Under the pieces are notes generated by a model. That model was given only the letters and a program-made list of their open reading frames with translations. It searched no databases and was not told the DNA's origin. The position numbers and the translations under genes were made by a program. Positions 1 to 4,475 of a stretch of 8,811 nt of DNA are shown one piece after another. The stretch is from Terrisporobacter sp. (GTDB lineage Bacteria > Bacillota_A > Clostridia > Peptostreptococcales > Peptostreptococcaceae): NCBI GenBank assembly GCA_029851945.1, contig JARKUZ010000016.1, forward strand, positions 1-8,811, written 5' to 3'. Position 1 is the stretch's first letter. Every line of letters starts with the position of its first letter.

Positions 1-121
1 CTAGTTCATCAACCCTATGTTCATCTAACCAGTATTGAGCTACATTAAGACTTTTTTGTAATCTATTTATTTCTTTTAGAAGTTTTTTGTTTTCATTTTT
101 TAATTCTTGAATCTCACTCAT
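1..121 (-). CDS. N-terminal part of a small coiled-coil protein (runs off the left edge)
   Basis: A reading frame starts at ATG 119-121 on the minus strand and stays open for 40 codons to the window edge. A good ribosome binding site (GAAAGGGG) lies about 7 bases upstream, and a convincing promoter lies at 157-185. The first 30 residues (MSEIQELKNENKKLLKEI and onward) are rich in Lys, Glu, Asn and Leu with heptad-like spacing, so a coiled coil is likely. This is followed by AQYWLDEHRVDEL. I do not recognise the family. The promoter carries paired direct repeats, which suggests a regulated, perhaps self-regulated, gene. The protein could be a small plasmid regulator, but that is inference because the C-terminus is missing. 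Confidence 0.7.
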   Translation of the reverse strand, partial: MSEIQELKNENKKLLKEINRLQKSLNVAQYWLDEHRVDEL

Positions 122-132
122 TTCAAAACCCC

Positions 133-201
133 TTTCAATAATTAATTTATGAATTTATCATATCACATTTCTGTTTTTATTTCAATAATTAATTTTTGAA
201 T
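133..201. repeat. Pair of 22-bp direct repeats around a promoter
   Basis: Copies at 133-154 and 180-201 match at 21 of 22 positions. Both start TTTCAATAATTAATTT and end TGAAT, with a start-to-start spacing of 47 bp. One overlaps the -35 box and the other covers the region just after the -10 box, so they look like a pair of operators for the left-edge gene. AT richness makes weak repeats common here, but a 21/22 match placed this way is unlikely to be noise. Confidence 0.6.
157..185 (-). promoter_or_regulatory. Sigma-A type promoter of the left-edge gene
   Basis: On the minus strand a TTGAAA -35 box (180-185) is followed after exactly 17 bases by a TATGAT -10 box (157-162). The start codon lies about 36 bases further on. 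This is one of the best promoter matches in the window. The -35 box falls inside one of two direct repeats (180-201); the other repeat lies between the -10 box and the ribosome binding site. Confidence 0.65.
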
Positions 202-204
202 CTT

Positions 205-229
205 TTCGTTAAATGAAATTTTTGCGAAC
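205..229. repeat. 25-bp element, left copy
   Basis: The element begins TTCGTTAAATG and ends TTTTTGCGAAC. It occurs again at 8680-8704 in the same orientation with a single base change (A at 216, G at 8691). The outer ten bases on each side form an imperfect dyad (7 of 10 positions) around a 4-bp centre. Both copies lie just upstream of a minus-strand promoter, which fits a regulator binding site. A recombination or resolution site is the main alternative. Confidence 0.6.
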
Positions 230-310
230 TCAAAGATCCTAACGGTTTTATGCCATTTGTAAGGCATGAAATTTTATAAAATTAAAGAATTGAGTTTAGT
301 ATTTCTAAAT

Positions 311-364
311 AAAAAAAAGAAAAAGTAATATTTCGCGTAGGGGTACGCGAAATATTACTTTTTT
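311..364 (-). terminator. Strong terminator of the mob gene
   Basis: Perfect 20-bp arms (320-339 and 344-363) enclose a 4-base loop (GGGG on the plus strand). On the minus strand the stem is followed by T, C and a run of eight T. The plus side also carries six T after its arm, so it may work in both directions. The mob stop codon (363-365) overlaps the arm by one base, so the gene ends directly in its terminator. Confidence 0.9.
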
Positions 365-1379
365 ATCTTACCATTTGATTAATATTAGTTTTTACTTTAG
401 GAGCTTTAGATTTATTCTCTATTAAATCCTTAGCCTTTAAAAATTCTTCTTTAAACTCTGGACTTAAACTTGCAATTATTTTATTTGCCTTATTAACTTT
501 TGAGCTTAATTGTTTAACTTTATCTTTAAGTTCTCTATTCTCATACCTAATATTTTTAAGCTCCTTATTATCTCCTTCAAGCTCATTAACTGCTCTTTCT
601 AAGCTCTTTATCTTATTAGTATTATATATTCCTTGTTTAGCCAGTTCTACTAGCCTTTCATAATCATCTTTAGATACAGTTACCTTTGATCCCATTAAGC
701 TTTCTTTAACCTCAATAACATCTATGTCTCCTGTACGTCCCTCAATGCTCTTAAACGACTCAAATTGCTTTTCTAGTATATGTATCTCCTCTTTAAGCTT
801 CTCTGCCTTATATTTATGGATATCAAGGCTATTTTCCGTTTTACCAGAACCTCTGACAACATCATACCCTTTTTCTTGGAGATACTTAGGAGCTTCTGTA
901 TGTATTCTATTGATTCTTTCCTTCGTCATTACTACTCTTGCTTGTAATTTGCCATTCTCCTTATTTACAGGTACAAAATGAAGGTGCATATGTGGTGCAG
1001 TTTCATCTAAATGTACTTTAGCTGATACAATATTCTCTTTTCCAAACTCATTACAGAAGTAATTATAAACCTCTTTTAAATATTCCTTTGATTTTTCTAT
1101 TCCCCATTCTTCGGCTTGATCCTTAGGAACAGTAATTATATTTGAGTAATCAACCACAGAATTTTTTTGTATTCTAGAAACAGATCTTACTTCCTCAACT
1201 CTATCTTTTACTCTTTGATATAAATTCTTATTGCTCTCAACCAAATCATAATTTAAATGGGTCTTATCTAAATCAATTTCTTCGTTAGTAATCTTCCCTT
1301 CTCGTTCCTGTTCTTTCTCTTTTCCCTTAATATCAGTTATCTTATTTTTTTGTGTATTCCAAGCGAACTCCATACTCAT
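363..1379 (-). CDS. mob: MobV-family relaxase (Pre/Mob plasmid mobilisation protein)
   Basis: This 338-residue protein is expected to nick one plasmid strand at oriT and lead it into a recipient with help from a conjugative element. The family signature is clear. HLNYDL lies near residues 42-47. The metal-binding motif HLDETAPHMHLHFVP lies near 123-137 and contains the H-x-D-E and H-x-H-x-H histidines. From about residue 190 the tail is a long Lys/Glu-rich coiled coil, as in Pre/MobM proteins. I chose ATG 1377-1379 because GGAGGGG sits just upstream; the upstream ATG at 1400 has no such site. The oriT-like hairpin and the promoters lie directly upstream. One oddity: the segment where MobM of pMV158 has its catalytic His22 (HNER) reads KEQER here, so the nucleophile is not obvious. 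Family identity is firm; activity is not shown. Confidence 0.93.
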   Translation of the reverse strand: MSMEFAWNTQKNKITDIKGKEKEQEREGKITNEEIDLDKTHLNYDLVESNKNLYQRVKDRVEEVRSVSRIQKNSVVDYSNIITVPKDQAEEWGIEKSKEYLKEVYNYFCNEFGKENIVSAKVHLDETAPHMHLHFVPVNKENGKLQARVVMTKERINRIHTEAPKYLQEKGYDVVRGSGKTENSLDIHKYKAEKLKEEIHILEKQFESFKSIEGRTGDIDVIEVKESLMGSKVTVSKDDYERLVELAKQGIYNTNKIKSLERAVNELEGDNKELKNIRYENRELKDKVKQLSSKVNKANKIIASLSPEFKEEFLKAKDLIENKSKAPKVKTNINQMVR

Positions 1380-1395
1380 ATTACCCCTCCGAACT

Positions 1396-1424
1396 AGCAT
1401 ACTCTTACAGATATTTCATATCAA
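1396..1424 (-). promoter_or_regulatory. Candidate mob promoter overlapping oriT
   Basis: TTGATA (1419-1424) and TATGCT (1396-1401) are spaced by 17 bases on the minus strand, about 20 bases before the mob start. A second candidate is TTGCTT (1450-1455) with TATACT (1426-1431), spaced by 18. Both overlap the oriT hairpin. That matches the known arrangement in pMV158-type plasmids, where the relaxase can repress its own promoter by binding oriT. Confidence 0.45.
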
Positions 1425-1463
1425 GAGTATAGCACGTTATACTCTTGCAAAGCAAGAACGTGC
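1422..1463 (-). other. oriT: oriT-like site of the MobV (pMV158/RSA) type
   Basis: Perfect 10-bp arms (1422-1431 and 1438-1447) flank a 6-base loop. On the minus strand the centre reads GTATAACGTGCTATAC, very like the pMV158 core GTATAGTGTGTTATAC, and it has the same hairpin layout. By analogy the nick would fall after ACGTG, between 1433 and 1432. A second, overlapping inverted repeat pairs GCACGTT plus CTTGC (1432-1438, 1444-1448) with 1452-1463. Alternative foldings of this kind are typical of these origins. Its position immediately upstream of mob supports the call. Confidence 0.8.
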
Positions 1464-1482
1464 CATTGCATGGAGCTTAGTG

Positions 1483-1553
1483 TTAGGACTTCGTCCTAAT
1501 TTATTAAACTATATTTCAGCTTAATTAGATTAGCAGCAATACAGTTTAATAAA
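1483..1553. repeat. Inverted repeats beside oriT, possible single-strand origin region
   Basis: TTAGGAC/GTCCTAA (1483-1489 and 1493-1499) makes a tight 7-bp hairpin with a TTC loop. Next to it, 11-bp perfect arms (1500-1510 and 1543-1553) enclose 32 bases. Clusters of stem-loops next to the mob/oriT site are known from the single-strand origins of rolling-circle plasmids. I could not find the conserved TAGCG(A/T) hexamer of those origins, so the role is only suggested. Confidence 0.4.
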
Positions 1554-1589
1554 AAAAATAAGTAAGTTAATAAATAACTTACTTATTTT
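1551..1589. terminator. Perfect 15-bp hairpin, bidirectional terminator
   Basis: Arms 1555-1569 and 1575-1589 pair perfectly around a 5-base loop (ATAAA). On the minus strand the stem runs into eight T (1551-1558), which would end transcripts coming from hicB. On the plus strand it ends in four T. Its right edge coincides with the point where the hicA remnant loses its start codon. Confidence 0.7.
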
Positions 1590-1596
1590 CTTCTAA

Positions 1597-1773
1597 GAAA
1601 TAATAAAGATACTTAAAAAAGACGGTTGGTTTGAATTTGATAGTACATGTGACCATCACCACTTCAAACATGCCACCAAAAAAGGGAAGGTTACAGTCCC
1701 ACACCCGAAAAAGGACTTACCAAAACCAACCGTAAGAAATATCTCAAAACAAAGTGTGATTAATTTATATTAA
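1597..1773 (+). pseudogene. hicA: hicA toxin remnant (HicA mRNA interferase), start lost
   Basis: On the plus strand the frame reads EIIKILKKDGWFEFDSTCD, then HHHFKHATKKGKVTVPHPKK, then DLPKPTVRNISKQ, ending at TAA 1771-1773. This is nearly the whole HicA double-stranded-RNA-binding fold, with the HHHF segment that carries the active-site histidine in a normal HicA. The 5' end is damaged. An in-frame stop (TAA 1594-1596) comes directly before the first Glu. The bases ahead of it (TCTTCTAAG) fit the usual Ser-Ser-Lys start if one G were restored. No ATG precedes it; the 15-bp hairpin at 1555-1589 takes its place. It lies opposite to the hicB-like gene instead of in the normal same-strand hicA-hicB order. 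It is probably an inactive relic; initiation from ATA cannot be strictly excluded. Confidence 0.8.
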
Positions 1774-1832
1774 TCTTATTATTTTAAATTATAGTATATT
1801 TGTATCGTATATTAAAGTGTCTTTCTTTTGAT

Positions 1833-1848
1833 TTTGTAAACCTATTTT
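1833..1848. repeat. 16-bp direct repeat, left copy (flanks hicB)
   Basis: TTTGTAAACCTATTTT occurs here and at 2334-2349 in the same orientation. The similarity extends several bases on both sides. The right copy contains the stop codon of the HTH/RHH-like gene. The stretch between this copy and hicB (1849-1948) carries a short open frame in a shifted phase after the hicB stop, but nothing I can assign. Confidence 0.6.
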
Positions 1849-1948
1849 GAAAAAAATCCAAACTTTTTTGAATTTTTTCTTTTCGTCTATTCGCTCTCAA
1901 AAATCTATTAATTCTTTATCTACTTCCTGGAAGTGATTTTCAAACAAT

Positions 1949-2227
1949 TTATCTGAAACTAACTACCTCGTTTGATATATCTCTAGTTTGAATTAAATAT
2001 ACTTCTTGATTTTCTTCTAATTTAACTTTTTCTATTTCAGTAGCTTCTGGAATTGGATCATTGTCCTTTTCCATTCCATAAAGATGTAAAGATAATGCTT
2101 CTTGTGCTGATTCTAAAGCTTTTTCTTTAGTCTTGGCACAACTATAACATCCTGGTACATCTGGAAACTCTATTGCTATTCCATCTTCATCATAAGTAAA
2201 AATACTAGGATAACTATATTGATTCAT
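1949..2227 (-). CDS. hicB: HicB-like antitoxin, short form
   Basis: This 92-residue protein has the HicB N-terminal (partial RNase H-like) domain. Recognisable pieces are FTYDEDGIAIEFPDVPGCYS (about residues 10-29), then AQEALSLHLYGMEKDND and a VKLEENQ segment. In working systems HicB binds and silences HicA and represses the operon. The start is supported by AGGAGG 8 bases upstream. Many clostridial relatives run to about 130 residues with a C-terminal DNA-binding part. This one stops shortly after EENQ with an unusual tail (NEVVSFR), so it may be truncated. After the stop, a shifted frame continues DKLFENHFQEVDKELIDF, which might be a frameshifted tail. No intact hicA neighbours it on the same strand. 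It may be an orphan antitoxin or a decaying module. Confidence 0.8.
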   Translation of the reverse strand: MNQYSYPSIFTYDEDGIAIEFPDVPGCYSCAKTKEKALESAQEALSLHLYGMEKDNDPIPEATEIEKVKLEENQEVYLIQTRDISNEVVSFR

Positions 2228-2259
2228 AATTATATCCTCCTATCACAATATCTTTATTT

Positions 2260-2287
2260 AAAAAATGGGATTTATGCCCCATTTTTA
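2260..2287. terminator. Terminator with ATTTATGC loop (copy 1)
   Basis: AAAAATGGG (2261-2269) pairs with CCCATTTTT (2278-2286) around the loop ATTTATGC. A/T tracts on both sides suit either direction. It lies 3' of the HTH/RHH-like gene and only 33 bases before the hicB start, so hicB may depend on read-through. A second terminator with the same loop follows the next gene at 2945-2974. Confidence 0.75.
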
Positions 2288-2333
2288 TTAACAAAAAAAT
2301 CCCTTTATTAATATAAAGTATTTTAATCTTGAA

Positions 2334-2349
2334 TTTGTAAACCTATTTT
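2334..2349. repeat. 16-bp direct repeat, right copy (flanks hicB)
   Basis: This is the second copy of the repeat at 1833-1848. It overlaps the stop codon (2343-2345) of the upstream minus-strand gene. The two copies bracket the hicB gene and its terminator, which suggests that the segment arrived by, or could leave through, homologous recombination between short repeats. Confidence 0.6.
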
Positions 2350-2873
2350 AAATATTTTTCTGTTACTTCATCTAGCAAACTATTTAATACTACCTGGTAA
2401 GATAAATGAGGATAAAGCTCTTTAACCTTATCTATCTTATCCCAAATTTCTTTATACAATCTTATAGTTTTGGCTACTGGCTTATCTTCATTTGAGTATA
2501 TTTTTAAGCCCAAATCATTTGTAACCACTTTAGAACCACTTTGTACACAAAGAACTTCCTTAAAGGCTTTTTCTAAATTATTAACTCTCTTATTAAGCTC
2601 TATAAATTCTATATTATCAGATAAACTAATTATATTATCATCTGTATTCTTGACTATTACTTGCTTTGATTGATGTTCGGGCATTTTAGAACCACTTTGT
2701 AACACAAATTGCCCATCCACTTTTTTTACGTTCTTTCTAGCTAATCTTTTACCAATAACTCTCTCATTTACTCCAAAGTCATTAACTTCTATGTCTTTCA
2801 TAGTTCTACCTTTTAGTAGCTCTTTATTGATGTACTCAACAACTTCCTCTATAGACATTTCTTCATAAATCAT
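2343..2873 (-). CDS. Putative DNA-binding plasmid protein (N-terminal HTH, C-terminal RHH-like)
   Basis: I do not recognise a named family for this 176-residue protein. Residues about 7-55 (MSIEEVVEYINKELLKGRTM, then DIEVNDFGVNERVIGKRLARK) look like a helix-turn-helix with a recognition helix near VNERVIGKRL. Residues about 85-110 form a short coiled coil. The last 45 residues begin KTIRLYKEIWDKIDKVKE and continue LSYQVVLNSLLDEV, like a ribbon-helix-helix strand followed by two helices. I preferred ATG 2871-2873, which has AAGGTGG 10 bases upstream, over an upstream GTG at 2906. The middle contains the peptide QSGSK twice, encoded by a 17-bp exact DNA repeat (2529-2545 and 2685-2701). The context (mob, hybrid-binding neighbour, large RNA) suggests plasmid replication, copy control or partition, but this is inference. 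Confidence 0.75.
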   Translation of the reverse strand: MIYEEMSIEEVVEYINKELLKGRTMKDIEVNDFGVNERVIGKRLARKNVKKVDGQFVLQSGSKMPEHQSKQVIVKNTDDNIISLSDNIEFIELNKRVNNLEKAFKEVLCVQSGSKVVTNDLGLKIYSNEDKPVAKTIRLYKEIWDKIDKVKELYPHLSYQVVLNSLLDEVTEKYLK

Positions 2874-2910
2874 AACCTTGTAACCACCTTGTAATTTTTT
2901 GTACACATAA

Positions 2911-2938
2911 ACTATAACACTCTATACTATAAATTCAA
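2911..2938 (-). promoter_or_regulatory. Candidate promoter of the HTH/RHH-like gene
   Basis: TTGAAT (2933-2938) and TATAGT (2911-2916) are 16 bases apart on the minus strand. The stretch GTATAGAGTGTTATAG inside it also resembles the core of the oriT site upstream of mob (GTATAACGTGCTATAC), so the relaxase might bind here too. The terminator at 2945-2974 just upstream argues that this gene has its own promoter. Confidence 0.4.
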
Positions 2939-2944
2939 AGAAAT

Positions 2945-2974
2945 AAAAAAGTGGGATTTATGCCCCACTTTTTC
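2945..2974 (-). terminator. Terminator with ATTTATGC loop (copy 2)
   Basis: AAAAAGTGGG (2946-2955) pairs with CCCACTTTTT (2964-2973) around the same ATTTATGC loop seen at 2270-2277. It begins six bases after the stop codon of the hybrid-binding-domain gene on the minus strand and has T-rich flanks on both sides. Confidence 0.8.
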
Positions 2975-2979
2975 TACTA

Positions 2980-3381
2980 CTAAATAATCCATTCCATAAT
3001 CATATTTTTTATAACAATATCTTCTGTCATATTAAGTTTTGCACATTTATTACTAAATGCATTATATAGATCCTTTGGAATCTCAACAACTAAAGTTTCC
3101 TTGTTTCTATTACTTTTTGTTTTTTTCTTCTTCTGCTTAGCCACCTTTTTTACTTCTTCAATATTATCAATGCTTATTTCTTCCTGTATTTCATTATCTA
3201 TACTATCACTTGATTTAATACTAATACCTAAATACTCTTCCGCTTCTTCTCTTGTTTTAAATCCTTTGTATTCTGAATCAAATCCTAAAACTAATTTAGA
3301 ACATTCATCCCAACTCTCCAATATCACATTTTTAGTTCCCTTTTTTCCTCTCTTAATCGCATAAAACTTCTTCTTAGACAT
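2980..3381 (-). CDS. RNA:DNA hybrid-binding domain fused to an RHH-like DNA-binding domain
   Basis: This is a 133-residue protein. Residues about 4-52 match the N-terminal hybrid-binding domain of RNase H1 (the caulimovirus viroplasmin fold): KKKFYAIKRGKKGTKNVI, the SWDEC segment, then YKGFKTREEAEEYL. In RNase H1 this domain grips RNA:DNA hybrids or double-stranded RNA. No RNase H catalytic domain follows. Instead an acidic then very basic linker (KQKKKKTKSNRNK) leads to about 38 residues, ETLVVEIPKDLYNAFSNKCA and onward, that look like a ribbon-helix-helix domain. I chose ATG 3379-3381 with AGAGGG upstream; the alternative GTG at 3393 would overlap that site. A TTTACT/TATTAT promoter precedes it. 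It lies directly 3' of the large folded RNA on the same strand. A role in replication control or RNA binding is inference. Confidence 0.8.
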   Translation of the reverse strand: MSKKKFYAIKRGKKGTKNVILESWDECSKLVLGFDSEYKGFKTREEAEEYLGISIKSSDSIDNEIQEEISIDNIEEVKKVAKQKKKKTKSNRNKETLVVEIPKDLYNAFSNKCAKLNMTEDIVIKNMIMEWII

Positions 3382-3431
3382 ATTCCTATTCACCCTCTAC
3401 TTACTAAAAGTTAAAAAATAAGCTTATATTA

Positions 3432-3460
3432 ATAATATATTTTTAAAACTTTATAGTAAA
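3432..3460 (-). promoter_or_regulatory. Candidate promoter of the hybrid-binding protein gene
   Basis: TTTACT (3455-3460) and TATTAT (3432-3437) are separated by 17 bases on the minus strand, about 50 bases before the start codon. It begins where the large RNA appears to end, so the gene can be transcribed independently, although read-through from the RNA is also possible. Confidence 0.45.
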
Positions 3461-4200
3461 TATAGAGGGGTCTTAACCCCTCTGCTCCAAAGTCGCATTC
3501 ACCCCGCTTAACTTCAACTTGTAAGTCTTTATTTAAATTCAAGTTAACACTTTCAAGTGAAAGCCGAAGGCACTATCCCCCCAGAGAAAAGGAATACGGC
3601 TCGAAAGGACGCAGTTCACCTATTGAATTATAGATGAAAAGCGAACTTCCGAACCACTCCTTTCCTCTGGAAGGCTTATCCCCCCGTCGAATTAGGTATC
3701 CGTTATCTTCAAGTTATCTATGCTTTTGAAGGTTCTACCCTTCCATAGCTTTAACAGTTATCCCAGTACCTTAATAAAGTACCCCACAACCCTAACTGCA
3801 TACCATTTCTAGTATTTACTATGTCCCGTAGACTTTCGCCTACCAGTGTGGCTTAGGACATAATGCCTTTACAGACTATTTATCTCCTACGTTCCCCCGT
3901 CCGCTGTTTAACCTTATAACAATAATATAATTATGTTACTTAGGCTTATTGAGGTCTTGCTTGGACTTTTAACCCCTTAGGTATTGCTTATATGATAGAC
4001 GCATATAAACCACCCCATACATTTTTCAGCCTTGGCCATATGAAACCCTTGTCTACTATCGTAGATTTTAGTTTATAGTATATCTGCTCACTCATAGTAA
4101 ATAATTACTGTTATCTCAACATTTTTACTATGCTCCTATTTTAGTTATAGGCAACTTCATAGCTTAAAGGCTATGATCCTGGCTTGTCCATATTCTTTTA
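3455..4200 (-). ncRNA. Large highly structured non-coding RNA (about 740 nt), class unknown
   Basis: No gene-sized frame is present, GC is higher than the flanks, and helices are dense. Clear stems are 3464-3471/3476-3483; 3581-3593/3658-3670 (13 bp) enclosing 3615-3623/3630-3638; 3718-3722/3744-3748 with inner 3728-3732/3739-3743; 3766-3772/3776-3782; 3820-3826/3856-3862 enclosing 3829-3833/3838-3842; 3988-3994/4002-4008; 4093-4101/4124-4132; 4135-4139/4147-4151; 4158-4163/4170-4175. Four of these helices contain one pair that is G-U on the minus strand but A-C on the plus strand. The stem at 3829-3842 has a GAAA tetraloop only on the minus strand. The transcript is therefore minus. Its size and style recall the ornate large RNAs (ROOL, GOLLD, OLE), but I could not match a consensus. 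I saw no group II domain V or tmRNA ends. The ends are approximate and no clear promoter is visible. Confidence 0.65.
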
Positions 4201-4206
4201 TCAATT

Positions 4207-4246
4207 AAAAAAAGCCTTTTAGTAGGTATTACCATACTAAAAGGCT
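4207..4246 (-). terminator. Strong minus-strand terminator
   Basis: AGCCTTTTAGTA (4213-4224) pairs perfectly with TACTAAAAGGCT (4235-4246), with a further GGT/ACC pairing in the loop. On the minus strand the stem is followed by seven T (4207-4213). It would end transcripts from the metalloprotease operon and separate them from the large RNA that begins just beyond. Confidence 0.85.
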
Positions 4247-4271
4247 ATTGAAATCTGCTTCTTTTTCGGTT

Positions 4272-4402
4272 ATCATATTGTTATCAAATATGATATTTAG
4301 TAACATTGTTACTGTAAAAGAAGTTCTTTTCTAACGGCTTTCTAGGTACGGGAATACCTTTAAAGTTTGGCTTATTTATAAGGCGGGAACCTTATAAATA
4401 AG
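4272..4402. repeat. Array of five adjacent hairpins, two with identical CGGGAA loops
   Basis: In order there are: 4272-4278/4288-4294; 4299-4305/4307-4313 (AGTAACA T TGTTACT); 4316-4322/4324-4330; AGGTA/TACCT (4344-4348/4355-4359), extendable with two mismatches; and 13-bp perfect arms 4371-4383/4390-4402. The last two share the hexaloop CGGGAA (TTCCCG on the minus strand). The array lies in the 4403-4475 to 4246 gap after the metalloprotease gene, where I see no gene. It could be a structured 3' untranslated region, a small RNA, a replication origin structure or a protein-binding site. Confidence 0.6.
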
Positions 4403-4475
4403 AGTTGAATAAGAGCTTTTTTTATTTTAAATACTATAATACTATATTAATTTCTTTTTATAATATTTGCAATAT

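Noticed and set aside
205..229. dif/Xer recombination site
   Set aside because: The half-sites do not resemble the Firmicute dif consensus, and the placement upstream of promoters fits a regulator site better.
724..981. Plus-strand frame of 85 codons inside mob
   Set aside because: It is antisense to the well-supported relaxase and has no start signals.
3101..3364. Plus-strand frame of 87 codons
   Set aside because: It is the antisense of the hybrid-binding-domain gene; its hydrophobic composition arises from Lys/Glu codons on the other strand.
3630..3670. tRNA-like T-arm (GGTTCGGA on the minus strand), as found in some GOLLD loci
   Set aside because: No matching acceptor, D or anticodon arms could be placed around it.
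3455..4200. Group II intron, group I intron, tmRNA or RNase P RNA
   Set aside because: I looked for domain V, the group I core, tmRNA-like ends and the RNase P core and saw none of them. A covariance search would settle it.
4225..4275. Short frame MITEKEADFNSLLVW on the minus strand as a leader peptide
   Set aside because: No ribosome binding site precedes it, and its end lies inside the terminator hairpin.
4284..4391. A 35-codon open stretch on the minus strand (contains KPNFKGIPVPRKPLEKNFFY) before a TGA
   Set aside because: The residue mix looks protein-like, but there is no start codon or ribosome binding site and the stretch coincides with the hairpin array. It could be a gene relic; I cannot support it.
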